64,000 nucleotides of DNA from Bifidobacterium tissieri (GTDB taxonomy: Bacteria; Actinomycetota; Actinomycetes; Actinomycetales; Bifidobacteriaceae): positions 124,001-188,000 of the forward strand of contig NZ_MWWV01000004.1 of the NCBI RefSeq assembly GCF_002259645.1, written 5' to 3'. Position 1 is the stretch's first letter; every line of letters begins with the position of its first letter. Positions 31,440-41,479 of the stretch are shown here, piece after piece. A program made the translations under genes and the position numbers. Below the pieces are notes generated by a model, which saw only the letters and a list, made by a program, of their open reading frames with translations, searched no databases and was not told where the DNA came from.

Positions 31440-33263
31440 CTAAGCCTTCGTCGACTGTACGCTCTCAGAGGGATTCTCGTTGGCCGGAGCCGAATGCGGG
31501 GCATCCGACGAGGTCGGCTCCACCTCCACGATGGGGATGATCACCGTGAACGTCAGACCGCCGCCATCCGTTTCGGACGCGCAGATCAGACCGTGATGCG
31601 CCTTGACCGCGGACTGTGCGATGGCCATGCCCAATCCCGTGCCGCCTTTTTCGCGTGCTCGCGATGGATCGGCCGTATAAAAGCGTTCGAAGATCATCTG
31701 TCGGGACTGCGGGGCCATGCCCGGACCGTGGTCGATCACCCTCATGACGGCGAACCGCTGACCTGATCCGGTGGAGGCAGCCACCTGCACCGCCTGGATG
31801 AACTGGTCAAGCGAGACATCGGTGGACGGCATCTTGCCGAGATCGACATGCGGCAGGGATGCGGTGAGCACGGAGACGCCCATCTCCACTGGGGAGTCCG
31901 ATGGTGTGTATCGGTGGATATTGCCGACGATGTTCGTAATGACCTGACGCAGCCGGGCCGGATCGCCCTGGGTCAGGATCGGCTCAAGCTTGCCTTCCGT
32001 GAATTCGAGTCGGGCGGGTTCCGGTGCGGTACCGTCCGCGGCGACCAGCGGCGCTTCGGATCCGGTTACCGTCACGCTGCCAAGGCGGATCACGCGTTCG
32101 GGATCCAACGCATGTAGGTCCTCCGCGGAATCCGCGATGATGCCATTGAGCTTGACCTTCTGATTCAGATCGATGCCACGCCCTTCGTCCATGCGCGCCA
32201 GGGACAGCAGATCCTCCACCAATGCCGCCATACGGGTGCTGGACTTCTCGATGCGATCGATCGACTCATCCGCGCGTTCAAGAGCACCGGGATAATCACG
32301 CTGCATCTTGTACAGTTCGGCATAGCCGTGGATCGCGGCGAGCGGCGTACGCAGTTCATGACTGGCGTCGGATACGAACCGCTTCATCTTGTCGGTGGTC
32401 TCCTGCTGTTCGCGGAAGCTCTGCTCGATGCGTGCAAGCATCTGGTTGAGCGATGCGGACAGTGACCCGACCTCGGTGTTCTCCGGTGCCGACGGCACAC
32501 GCTGTGACAGGTCGCCATTGGTGATCTTCGCCGCGGTCTTCTCGATGCGTTTGAGTGGCAGCAACGTTCGGTCCACGGCGATGGTGGCCATCACCGTGGC
32601 GAACACGATGGTGGCGATGCCGACCACCAGAAAGTACTTGGTGATGATGCCAAGGGTGTCCTGCATATCGTGCAGGGACAGTCCGATCAGCGCCACGCCA
32701 CGAATGACCCCACCGCTATCGGGGTCCTTGACCGTGTACTGCAGCGCGACCACGCGCCATGGCGACATGGCCATCTTCAATGACGATCGGCTCACGGACC
32801 CGTCCCCCACTTGCACCTGGGCGTCCGTGGTGAAGGGCCGTCCGAACTGGATACCGTCAAGACTGCCCGATGCCGGCAGCTTCGGCACCGACGCCACGCT
32901 ACCCTGCAGTTTCGGCACCAGTGGCGTGCTCTCGATGTTGTAGTCCGCGTCACGGAACTGCACGAAGTACATGTTGCCGTTCAACGTACTGCTGTTGTCG
33001 GTGCGCTGCAGCTGATCGATGTTGTTGATCACCAGACCGGCCTGATTCGTCAGCTGGGTGTCGGTCTTGTCGATGATATAGGCGCTGACAAGCTGACGTA
33101 CCGCGAACGCGATCACGCATCCGGATACCAGCAGCAGCACCAGAATGATCGAGACCAGTTTGGTGGACAACGACACGGCGTCAAGATGCCGCATGAGAGG
33201 ATTCTCACGACGGGTTGCGCTCGATTTCGCTCCCTTCTTGACTGGCTTGCCTGAGGCGGTCAC
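31440..33263 (-). CDS. sensor histidine kinase
   Basis: A 607-residue membrane sensor. It has a basic N-terminus, a first transmembrane helix (VSIILVLLLVSGCVIAFAV), an extracytoplasmic sensor domain of about 150 residues, and a second helix (KYFLVVGIATIVFATVMATIAV). A HAMP linker follows, then a HisKA dimerisation helix with the phospho-acceptor in DASHELRTPL (near residue 300) and a HATPase domain with DHGPGM and GGTGLGMAI. It starts with GTG 4 bp after the stop of the response regulator gene, so the pair is one operon. The layout resembles TcrY/PhoR-type kinases; the signal is unknown. Confidence 0.94.
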   Translation of the reverse strand: MTASGKPVKKGAKSSATRRENPLMRHLDAVSLSTKLVSIILVLLLVSGCVIAFAVRQLVSAYIIDKTDTQLTNQAGLVINNIDQLQRTDNSSTLNGNMYFVQFRDADYNIESTPLVPKLQGSVASVPKLPASGSLDGIQFGRPFTTDAQVQVGDGSVSRSSLKMAMSPWRVVALQYTVKDPDSGGVIRGVALIGLSLHDMQDTLGIITKYFLVVGIATIVFATVMATIAVDRTLLPLKRIEKTAAKITNGDLSQRVPSAPENTEVGSLSASLNQMLARIEQSFREQQETTDKMKRFVSDASHELRTPLAAIHGYAELYKMQRDYPGALERADESIDRIEKSSTRMAALVEDLLSLARMDEGRGIDLNQKVKLNGIIADSAEDLHALDPERVIRLGSVTVTGSEAPLVAADGTAPEPARLEFTEGKLEPILTQGDPARLRQVITNIVGNIHRYTPSDSPVEMGVSVLTASLPHVDLGKMPSTDVSLDQFIQAVQVAASTGSGQRFAVMRVIDHGPGMAPQSRQMIFERFYTADPSRAREKGGTGLGMAIAQSAVKAHHGLICASETDGGGLTFTVIIPIVEVEPTSSDAPHSAPANENPSESVQSTKA

Positions 33264-33267
33264 GGAA

Positions 33268-34011
33268 TCATGCTCCCGGTGCGGACTTCGGAGAACGGAT
33301 CATATAGCCGATGCCACGCTTGGTCTGGATCAGCGGATCGACCTTGCGTTCGTTGCCGTCCTCGTCGGTGTACATCACGCCATCCACCTTCTTGCGCAGA
33401 TAGGAGATGTAGGATTCCACGATCGCGGCGTCGCCGCCCCAGTCGTACTGCCACACGTGGTCGAGAATCTGCGCCTTCGACAGCACACGTCCCTCGTTGT
33501 CCATCAGATAGCGGAGCAACTTGTATTCGGTGGGACTGAGCTCCACCACCTGACCGTGACGGGTCACATCGTGGGAATCCTCGTTGATCTCAAGATCGGC
33601 CACGCGGATGATCGGATCGTCTTCGGCCTGTTCGCGGGTGCGACGCAGAATGGCGCGGATACGGGCCACGACCTCTTCGAGACTGAACGGCTTGGTGACG
33701 TAGTCGTCACCGCCAACGGTGAGACCCATGACCTTGTCCTGGGTGTCATCGCGTGCGGTGAGGAACAGTACGGGAGCGTCGATGCCCTCCTGACGGATGC
33801 GGCGGGTCACGGTGAATCCGTCGATATCCGGAAGCATCACATCGAGCACGATCAGATCGGGGTCGGTTTTCTCGATCACCTCGATGGCTTCGGAACCGGA
33901 GGCCGCTGTGGCCACTTCAAAACCGGAAAAATGCAGGGACGCCACCAGCAGGTCGCGGATGGACGGTTCATCATCTACAACGACAATCGATGCCTCAATG
34001 GATTTGCTCAT
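33268..34011 (-). CDS. response regulator, OmpR/PhoP family
   Basis: 247 residues: a receiver domain with acidic pocket DDE, phospho-acceptor Asp57 in VLDVMLPD, and the conserved Thr (FLTAR) and Lys (VTKPF). A winged-helix DNA-binding domain follows (ELSPTEYKLLRYLMDNEGRVLSKAQILDHVW and VESYISYLRKKVD, ending RGIGYMIR). The VGGDDYVTKPFSLEEVVARIRAILRR linker resembles the TcrX/PhoP group. It lies between the TPM-domain gene and its cognate kinase on the minus strand, with gaps of 15 and 4 bp. Confidence 0.95.
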   Translation of the reverse strand: MSKSIEASIVVVDDEPSIRDLLVASLHFSGFEVATAASGSEAIEVIEKTDPDLIVLDVMLPDIDGFTVTRRIRQEGIDAPVLFLTARDDTQDKVMGLTVGGDDYVTKPFSLEEVVARIRAILRRTREQAEDDPIIRVADLEINEDSHDVTRHGQVVELSPTEYKLLRYLMDNEGRVLSKAQILDHVWQYDWGGDAAIVESYISYLRKKVDGVMYTDEDGNERKVDPLIQTKRGIGYMIRSPKSAPGA

Positions 34012-34026
34012 GCTTCCACCATGCCT

Positions 34027-35055
34027 TCACCCTCTGGATGTTTCCTGAATGTCGTCTGAGTCATTAGTTGGATTATGCGTGTCGTCCGGGTGATCGTCAG
34101 CGGCTTTGGACGATTCGACGTCATCGGGTCCATCGTCGGCGACCGTTCCATCATCGTTATCGTTATCGTCACTGTCACCATCGGCAGCGCCATTCTTCGT
34201 GGCCGAATCCGATCCACGACGTGAACGTCGACGCTCACGACGGGCCAACTGCCGTTCCGCGTGGGAACGGGCCTTGGTATGGCCTTTCTTATGCAGCACG
34301 AAGAACACCGCGGCAGCGACGACCAACACGACCAACGCCACGATGAACACGACGACTCCGATATGGCTGGCAGCCGTCGGCGTGGACGTGGTCTTGGACG
34401 CCTTGATCTGGTCGGTAAGCGCGATGGCCGATCCAGACCAGTCCGGCGTATCGCCGTCCGTCAACGGCTTCAGTGCGGCTGCCGACATCTCCCCTGCGGC
34501 GTCCTGCAGCCATTTGTCCGAGTTCTTGGAGATGGCGACTACCAGATTGCCGTCCTCCGATGCCACGGCAAGCAGCACGGTGTTCGCTTCCGGATTGGTG
34601 GAGTTGAGCACGTCGGTGGCCCATTCCTCGGGATTCTTGCCGGAGGCGAACTTGGGAAGATACAGCAGCTTCACCGTCACGCCGGTCTCCTGCTTGGTGG
34701 ATTCGATGGCATCGGTCACCTTGCCAAGGTTGTCTCCAAGCAGATTTTCAGTGTCGGTGATGTTGTCGGTGACGGTCACCGCGCTTTGTTCGTTTTCGGA
34801 ACCCGTTCCCGTCTGGTCGGCCGACTGTCCCGACTGATCCGTGGGCTGGCTGGACTGATCGGTGGCCTCGTCGGCCCATACCGCCGGCGCGGGAGCGACC
34901 ATGAGCGAACCGGTCATCGCGATCGTAGCGAATAGCGCGACAAGGGTTCCGATCACGCCTCGCAACGCCGAGGAACCTGTTGCCGGCCTGTCGGCGAGGG
35001 GGCTCCATTCGACCACATCGTTCGTAAACTCTGTCTCCACATGCGTGCGTTTCAT
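34027..35055 (-). CDS. TPM-domain membrane protein
   Basis: 342 residues. An N-terminal hydrophobic segment (GVIGTLVALFATIAMTGSLMVAPAPAVWA) looks like a signal peptide or anchor. A TPM fold of about 120 residues follows (TENLLGDNLGKVTDAIESTKQETGVTVKLLYLPKFASGKNPEEWATDVLN, NTVLLAVASEDGNLVVAISKNSDKWLQD). Then come a transmembrane helix (IGVVVFIVALVVLVVAAAVFFVLH) and a basic then Asp-rich cytoplasmic tail. TPM proteins are linked to membrane protein quality control or phosphatase-like activity; the role here is unknown. TACAGT lies exactly 7 nt before the ATG, suggesting a leaderless message. It heads the response-regulator/kinase operon. Confidence 0.82.
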   Translation of the reverse strand: MKRTHVETEFTNDVVEWSPLADRPATGSSALRGVIGTLVALFATIAMTGSLMVAPAPAVWADEATDQSSQPTDQSGQSADQTGTGSENEQSAVTVTDNITDTENLLGDNLGKVTDAIESTKQETGVTVKLLYLPKFASGKNPEEWATDVLNSTNPEANTVLLAVASEDGNLVVAISKNSDKWLQDAAGEMSAAALKPLTDGDTPDWSGSAIALTDQIKASKTTSTPTAASHIGVVVFIVALVVLVVAAAVFFVLHKKGHTKARSHAERQLARRERRRSRRGSDSATKNGAADGDSDDNDNDDGTVADDGPDDVESSKAADDHPDDTHNPTNDSDDIQETSRG

Positions 35056-35062
35056 AGTCTCA

Positions 35063-35068
35063 ACTGTA
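35063..35068 (-). promoter_or_regulatory. -10 box TACAGT, 7 nt before the TPM gene start
   Basis: There is no Shine-Dalgarno site between this box and ATG 35055. The spacing would place the transcription start at or next to the ATG. Confidence 0.5.
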
Positions 35069-35130
35069 ACGGTTCGGCATCACATCCGACCCGTGTCACA
35101 ACAAACACCCCCATATCGAAAGGACATATC

Positions 35131-35421
35131 ATGCCCCAATATCAAGTGGATTCGGAACAGATTCAATCGTCATCCGCGGCGGTGTCCGCCTCGGTCACGC
35201 AGATTCGCGAGGCCGTGAACGGCATGTACGCCAATCTCAACCAGCTGCAGAGCGTCTGGCAGGGCGGTGCCGCCACCCAGTTCGCTTCGGTTGCCTCACA
35301 GTGGCGTGCGGCGCAGCAGCAGATGGAAGCTTCGTTGGAATCCATCCAGAACGCGCTCTCGCAGGCGTCGATGGTCTACTCCGACGCCGAATCCCAGGCC
35401 TCTCGCCTGTTCGCCGGCTGA
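35131..35421 (+). CDS. WXG100 family protein (ESAT-6-like, type VII secretion substrate type)
   Basis: A 96-residue, all-helical hairpin protein with the WXG turn at residues 43-45 (VWQGG) in the middle. The C-terminal MVYSDAESQASRLFAG contains Y83-x3-E87, matching the YxxxD/E type VII export signal. Length and layout are standard for WXG100 proteins, which are secreted as dimers. GAAAGGA lies 6 nt before the ATG, and a strong terminator follows, so it is a single-gene transcript. No FtsK-like EssC/EccC ATPase is encoded in this window. A second WXG-type gene lies at 44959. Confidence 0.9.
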   Translation: MPQYQVDSEQIQSSSAAVSASVTQIREAVNGMYANLNQLQSVWQGGAATQFASVASQWRAAQQQMEASLESIQNALSQASMVYSDAESQASRLFAG

Positions 35422-35467
35422 TCCCTCACGATCCCCGATCGTTCATACCCAACACAACCAACACAAC

Positions 35468-35500
35468 AAAGGCTCCGATCCATTACGGATCGGAGCCTTT
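35468..35500. terminator. bidirectional terminator AAAGGCTCCGATCC / GGATCGGAGCCTTT
   Basis: A perfect 14-bp stem with a 5-nt loop and A/T-rich outer ends on both strands, between convergent WXG100 and groEL genes. Confidence 0.9.
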
Positions 35501-35543
35501 GCCTTTGCTATGCGACTAACGCACTGTTCCGAATGCTATCGGA

Positions 35544-37187
<1,644 letters not shown>

Positions 37188-37238
37188 TTACGTATTCACC
37201 CTCCGCGCGTGATGCGCATGGCCGTCAGCCACCACGCG

Positions 37239-37265
37239 TTATCACTCTCACGCTTCGAGTGCTAA
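37239..37265 (-). promoter_or_regulatory. CIRCE element 2 (HrcA operator)
   Basis: TTATCACTC-N9-GAGTGCTAA on the plus strand, one mismatch from the consensus. It lies just downstream of the first CIRCE and close to the likely transcription start. Confidence 0.85.
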
Positions 37266-37273
37266 CAATGAGA

Positions 37274-37300
37274 TTAGCACTCTCGAACGAAGAGTGCCAA
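37274..37300 (-). promoter_or_regulatory. CIRCE element 1 overlapping the groEL promoter
   Basis: TTAGCACTC-N9-GAGTGCCAA. On the minus strand TTGGCA (37295-37300) and TAATCT (37271-37276), spaced 18 bp, can serve as -35 and -10 boxes, so HrcA bound here would block RNA polymerase. Confidence 0.9.
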
Positions 37301-37487
37301 CTATTCCCGTGGCGAATACGCCAGTGGCGTGAAAAACACCATCGTGCGGCCGTGCTCGGAGCACGATCGATCCGCATCGTCAACGGAGGCGGAGCATGGG
37401 CGTGGAAAAGAAAAACGGCATGCCGGACGTGAGGAAATCAGGAACGCGACAAATATCAGACGGGAAGTGCAAATCACGGAAACGGGT
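37301..37487. other. gap between the cspA terminator and the groEL promoter
   Basis: Together with the elements on either side this makes up the 387-bp interval between groEL and cspA. I see a small GTGCTCCGAGCAC palindrome near 37352-37364 and no gene. Confidence 0.4.
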
Positions 37488-37529
37488 ATAAAAAAGCCCC
37501 GGCGCGACAAACCACACACGCGCCGGGGC
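37488..37529 (-). terminator. intrinsic terminator of cspA
   Basis: A perfect 11-bp GC-rich stem (GCCCCGGCGCG with its complement) and a 12-nt loop. On the minus strand it is followed directly by TTTTTT. A textbook rho-independent terminator. Confidence 0.95.
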
Positions 37530-37547
37530 CAGCCGGAAAACAGGATG

Positions 37548-37751
37548 TCAGAGCTTGGTCACCTTAGTGGCCTGCATGCCCTTCGGTCCCCTTTCGGCTT
37601 CGAACTCGACCTTGTCCCCTTCGTCCAGAGTGCGATAACCCTGAGCGTTGATGGCCGACCAATGGACGAAAACATCTTCACCGCCCCCTTCGGGAGTGAT
37701 AAAGCCATACCCTTTGGCTGCGCTGAAGAACTTGACCGTACCCGTTGCCAT
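37548..37751 (-). CDS. cspA: cold-shock protein, CspA family
   Basis: A 67-residue RNA chaperone consisting of one cold-shock domain: [20 protein letters not shown] with RNP1 KGYGFI, and VFVHWSAI as RNP2. The length is standard. AAGGGA precedes the ATG at 37751. A TTGACA-17-TAACAA promoter lies far upstream, giving a leader of about 115 nt with a hairpin, as is usual for cold-inducible csp messages. A strong terminator follows, so it is monocistronic. Confidence 0.96.
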   Translation of the reverse strand: MATGTVKFFSAAKGYGFITPEGGGEDVFVHWSAINAQGYRTLDEGDKVEFEAERGPKGMQATKVTKL

Positions 37752-37823
37752 AACAGCTTCCCTTTGTAGTTGTGATACCGTCCCACGCATGACAAACACA
37801 ACAACATCATTGAGTCTGACGGT

Positions 37824-37845
37824 TCGTGCATCTCTTCTTGCACGA
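37824..37845 (-). other. hairpin in the cspA leader
   Basis: TCGTGCA and TGCACGA with an 8-nt loop, between the promoter and the cspA start codon. It may take part in temperature- or stability-based control. Confidence 0.4.
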
Positions 37846-37872
37846 TTCACACTATAGTAACCGAGACAACGT

Positions 37873-37901
37873 TTGTTAGCTATCACATCTCCCATTGTCA
37901 A
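37873..37901 (-). promoter_or_regulatory. cspA promoter TTGACA-17-TAACAA
   Basis: The minus strand shows TTGACA at 37896-37901 and TAACAA at 37873-37878. A second possible -10, TATAGT, lies near 37851-37856. Confidence 0.6.
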
Positions 37902-37955
37902 TGTTTTCGCCGTAAAGGGAGACTTGGAAAATGCCCGGAGACGCCCGGCAGCCGG

Positions 37956-38612
37956 TCACTGCATCAGCACCACTGTGATCTGCGTGTCGATGTTCTGCGA
38001 CTGCGCCACCTGCGAGATGCCCAGTTGCGCGGCCACGTCCTGCGCGGTGGCAAGATCCGAGGCATCACGATACCATACCGTGCTCGTCGACGGCAGACTG
38101 CCGCGATTGGCGTTCCCGGTGCCCACTGACGTATAGCCCGCGCTGGTCAATGTGGCCGCACGCCTGGATGCCAGACCGCTGGTACGGGTTCCATTCAGGA
38201 CGGTAACGGTCGACGACCGGTCCACCGTGGCTTCAGGCGAAGCGCTCTCGCTCGGAGATGCGCTTTCGGACGGTGATTCGTTCGCACTCGACGAATCGCT
38301 TTCGGACGGCGATGCGCTTGTCGTATCACTGGAGGGCGCGCTCTCGCTCGGCGATTCGGTTTCACTTGCCGATGTGCTCTCCGATGCCTCAGCGGACTGT
38401 GAAACACTTGACGAGGAGCCGGACCCGGGCAGCAGATCCGTTCCGGACAACCACACGAACACGCCCAGACCACATAGTACAGCCACAATGATCACGATCA
38501 GATACGGCAAAGCGCGTGCACCGAAGCTCCGCGGACCACGATGCAATCCGACAGGTCCCTGCTCGGGCTTGTCGAAGTCATCGGCCGGGTAGACGTGTTG
38601 CTTGTCAGACAT
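37956..38612 (-). CDS. membrane-anchored LytR C-terminal domain protein
   Basis: 218 residues: a short cytoplasmic start, one transmembrane helix ([24 protein letters not shown]), a Ser/Glu/Pro-rich spacer of about 75 residues, and an extracytoplasmic LytR_C domain ([37 protein letters not shown], then [21 protein letters not shown]). LytR_C domains are found in cell-wall proteins but this protein has no LCP catalytic domain. The start at ATG 38612 has AGGAG 5 nt upstream. The spacer is built of repeated SESxSPSESA codon blocks and may vary in length between strains. Confidence 0.88.
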   Translation of the reverse strand: MSDKQHVYPADDFDKPEQGPVGLHRGPRSFGARALPYLIVIIVAVLCGLGVFVWLSGTDLLPGSGSSSSVSQSAEASESTSASETESPSESAPSSDTTSASPSESDSSSANESPSESASPSESASPEATVDRSSTVTVLNGTRTSGLASRRAATLTSAGYTSVGTGNANRGSLPSTSTVWYRDASDLATAQDVAAQLGISQVAQSQNIDTQITVVLMQ

Positions 38613-38690
38613 GGTCACTCCTCATACTTTTCCAACACATAAGAGTGTAGCCGTACGCCCATATGATCGGAATACGCTCCCACCCACCTC

Positions 38691-38696
38691 TATGAT
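38691..38696 (+). promoter_or_regulatory. -10 box TATGAT, 7 nt before ung
   Basis: TATGAT is followed by exactly 7 nt and then ATG 38704. The GGAGG in that gap is only 2 nt from the ATG, too close to serve as a ribosome site, so a leaderless start fits better. Confidence 0.5.
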
Positions 38697-38703
38697 GGAG
38701 GCC

Positions 38704-39405
38704 ATGACGATCAAGAATCTTGATGAATTGGTGGAATCCGGATGGGCCCACGCCCTGAAGGACGTGGAACCCCAGGTGCATGCCATGGGGGACTTCCTGC
38801 GCGGGGAGCTGGCCCAAGGACGTCGGTATCTGCCGGAGAGCCACAACATTCTCCGTGCATTCACCATTCCATTCGATTCCATCAAGGTGCTGATCGTGGG
38901 ACAGGATCCCTACCCCACCCCGGGCCACCCCGTGGGACTGAGCTTCTCCGTCGCACCGACGGTCAGTCCCCTTCCGGGCAGTCTACGCAATATCTACACC
39001 GAACTCATGGACGACATGCATGTTCCTGCTCCCGCGAACGGCGACCTTACCCCGTGGACCCAGCGTGGCGTCATGCTGCTCAACAGATGCCTGACCGTCC
39101 AGGTTGGAAAGCCCGCAAGCCATAGGGGCAAGGGCTGGGAGGCCATCACCGACGCGGCCATCACCGCACTGGACTCCCGGGTCGATGAAACGGGCAGACC
39201 CGTACCACTGGTGGCCATTCTGTGGGGTCGTCAGGCGCAGACGCTCGAGCCGTTGCTGCAACATGCGGCGATCATCAAGTCCCCTCACCCCAGTCCCCTG
39301 TCCGCACGCTACGGATTCTTTGGATCCAAGCCGTTTTCCAAGGCGAATGACGCGCTTGCGGCCATGGGTGCCGAACCTGTGGACTGGTCTCTCCCGTCGG
39401 CGTGA
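38704..39405 (+). CDS. ung: uracil-DNA glycosylase
   Basis: Removes uracil from DNA at the first step of base excision repair. The 233-residue family 1 enzyme shows the water-activating loop [23 protein letters not shown]-like [14 protein letters not shown], the [22 protein letters not shown] segment and the DNA-intercalation loop [18 protein letters not shown]. The length agrees with E. coli Ung. It is divergent from the LytR_C gene and 29 bp upstream of the MoxR gene. Confidence 0.97.
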   Translation: MTIKNLDELVESGWAHALKDVEPQVHAMGDFLRGELAQGRRYLPESHNILRAFTIPFDSIKVLIVGQDPYPTPGHPVGLSFSVAPTVSPLPGSLRNIYTELMDDMHVPAPANGDLTPWTQRGVMLLNRCLTVQVGKPASHRGKGWEAITDAAITALDSRVDETGRPVPLVAILWGRQAQTLEPLLQHAAIIKSPHPSPLSARYGFFGSKPFSKANDALAAMGAEPVDWSLPSA

Positions 39406-39421
39406 AAGTCGCATGACACGT

Positions 39422-39427
39422 TACAGT
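39422..39427 (+). promoter_or_regulatory. -10 box TACAGT, 7 nt before the MoxR gene
   Basis: TACAGT, then 7 nt, then ATG 39435. A GTG at 39426 overlaps the box and would be the alternative start. Confidence 0.45.
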
Positions 39428-39434
39428 GGAGGAC

Positions 39435-40526
39435 ATGGCTTTATTCCCACCTCGACCTTCACACCAGAATGCGGCCGACATGCCTTTGCCCGCACCGAGC
39501 GTTCCCTCCCCCATCACGACAGCCGCCACCTCCGCCACCGTCACCCGTGACGATCTGGCCCGCGTACACGAGCTGGCGGAACGTATCCGTCAGCATTTCA
39601 CACAGGGGCTGGTCGCGCAGACCAAGCTCCGCGAATCGCTGATCACCACGTTCGTGGCCGGTGGCCATATTCTCATCGAATCCGTCCCCGGCCTGGCCAA
39701 GACCACGGCCGCTCAGATTCTGGCCACGTCGGTCTCCGGATCCTTCAAACGCATCCAGTGCACTCCGGATCTCATGCCGTCGGATCTGGTGGGCACGCAG
39801 ATCTTCGACTTCGCCACGCAGAAGATGAGTACGCAGATCGGACCCATTCACGCCAACTTCGTGCTGCTCGACGAGATCAACCGTTCCTCGGCGAAGACCC
39901 AGTCCGCCATGCTTGAGGCCATGGCGGAAGGCGCCACCACCATCGGCGGCGAACGCATCGCGCTGCCCAAGCCGTTCATGGTGATCGCCACGCAGAACCC
40001 CATCGAGGAGGAGGGCACCTACAATCTGCCCGAAGCCCAGATGGATCGATTCTTCATGAAGACCGTCATGACCTACCCCACCGAGGACGACGAGATCTCC
40101 ATGCTGGAGATGCTCACCCGTCGCGGCACCGACCAGCAGAACATGGCGGTCAGCCCCACGGCCATCACCATCGCCGACGTGGAATTCCTGCGCGCCAGCT
40201 CCCGCAAGGTGCATGTGTCGCAGCCGATCATGAAATACGCCGTCGAACTGGCGCAGACCAGCCGCGGCGGAGGCCCCCGTCCGATCAAGGGACTGTCGAA
40301 TCTGGTCCGTCTGGGCGCCAGCCCCCGTGCATCGATCGCGCTGACGCGCATCGGTCAGGCGAACGCTCTGCTTGCGGGACGCGACTATGTGATCCCCGAG
40401 GACATCAAGACGTTCGCCCATGAGGTGTTCCGCCATCGCATCCTGCTCACGTTCGAGGCGCTGGCGGAGAATGTGAATGCCGATCAGGTCATCGACTCGA
40501 TGATCGAGGCGGTTCCCGTACCATGA
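39435..40526 (+). CDS. MoxR family AAA+ ATPase
   Basis: 363 residues. The AAA+ core has Walker A SVPGLAKTTAAQ and Walker B FVLLDEINRSSAKTQSAML, sensor 1 VIATQNPIEEEGTYNLPEAQMDRF, and a C-terminal lid with VRLGASPRASIAL. MoxR ATPases are thought to act as chaperones that insert metals or activate partner VWA proteins. It overlaps the DUF58 gene by 4 bp (ATGA) and heads a six-gene operon of fixed type, MoxR-DUF58-membrane-VWA-VWA-membrane. The clients are not known here. Confidence 0.94.
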   Translation: MALFPPRPSHQNAADMPLPAPSVPSPITTAATSATVTRDDLARVHELAERIRQHFTQGLVAQTKLRESLITTFVAGGHILIESVPGLAKTTAAQILATSVSGSFKRIQCTPDLMPSDLVGTQIFDFATQKMSTQIGPIHANFVLLDEINRSSAKTQSAMLEAMAEGATTIGGERIALPKPFMVIATQNPIEEEGTYNLPEAQMDRFFMKTVMTYPTEDDEISMLEMLTRRGTDQQNMAVSPTAITIADVEFLRASSRKVHVSQPIMKYAVELAQTSRGGGPRPIKGLSNLVRLGASPRASIALTRIGQANALLAGRDYVIPEDIKTFAHEVFRHRILLTFEALAENVNADQVIDSMIEAVPVP

Positions 40527-41479
40527 TCGCTCCGGAGAGATCCTCCGATCAGGTCCGCCGACGCATCGAATCCCTGGGAACGCGGCTCAGCCTGCCCACC
40601 GTATTCCGGGCCCTGGGCACACTGGAGGGCGAGCATCCGTCGGCACGGCGGGGCGCGGGATACGACTATCTCGACATCCGTCCCTACCAGCCCGGCGAGG
40701 AGGCCCGCCTGATCGATTGGAAGGCAAGTGCCCGGGCCGCCCGTCCGATGATCGTGGACAAGGAGCGTGAGAGCAACGGCAACGTGTGGCTGCTACTGGA
40801 CGTTGGCCGTGAGATGCGCGGTCGTACGCCGAGTGGTGAGCGCGCCATTGACGTGGCGGCCAACGCGCTGCGTATGTTCGCCGTGCTGTCGTTGCGCCGC
40901 AGTGATGATCTGTCGATCGTGCTGGGTGATTCGCAGAGTATTCGCCGTGTGCCGTTCAACGGCGGTTTCGCGAAGTTCGAGCACGTGTTCGACGGGCTGT
41001 TGCGTCGTCGTATGAACCATCCGCGGGATGTGGATGCGCTGATCGATTATGCGGGCAAGATCCGCAACCGGTATTCCCTGGTGGTGATCGCCACCGACGA
41101 GACCGCGTGGACCGAGGAGCAGGCCCATGCCCTGCGTCTGGTGGCGCAGACGCATCCGTTGGTCATCGTGAGCGTGGCGGCGTTGAACCCGTTCCGCCAT
41201 ACGGAGCATTTTGATCGCATAGTGGACGCCCGCAATGGTCGGGCCGTACCGGCGTTCCTCCGCACACCCACCATGGCCAAGGATGTTGCAACGCATCGCG
41301 AATTCGCCGCAACGGCACTGAGCCGCGAGCTGGCTCGCACCGGTTCCACCATGGTGCGCGGCGGTTCGAGCGAGGCGATGTTCAATGAATTCATCTCCCT
41401 GGTCTCCACCACGCTGGCGAGAAGCGGATTCCCCCGCCTCAACGTTCATGCCCCGCAGATGAGGGGAGGCGTCGCATGA
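40523..41479 (+). CDS. DUF58 family protein
   Basis: 318 residues, with the DUF58 signature RRGAGYDYLDIRPYQPGEEARLIDWKASARA followed by a VWA-like fold (VWLLLDVGREMRGRTPSGERAIDVAANALRM). It lacks a strict MIDAS, having DVGRE in place of DxSxS. No membrane helix is visible, so it is probably cytoplasmic. DUF58 genes almost always follow MoxR genes and their products are thought to work as partners of them. It overlaps both neighbours by 4 bp, consistent with translational coupling. Confidence 0.92.
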   Translation: MIAPERSSDQVRRRIESLGTRLSLPTVFRALGTLEGEHPSARRGAGYDYLDIRPYQPGEEARLIDWKASARAARPMIVDKERESNGNVWLLLDVGREMRGRTPSGERAIDVAANALRMFAVLSLRRSDDLSIVLGDSQSIRRVPFNGGFAKFEHVFDGLLRRRMNHPRDVDALIDYAGKIRNRYSLVVIATDETAWTEEQAHALRLVAQTHPLVIVSVAALNPFRHTEHFDRIVDARNGRAVPAFLRTPTMAKDVATHREFAATALSRELARTGSTMVRGGSSEAMFNEFISLVSTTLARSGFPRLNVHAPQMRGGVA

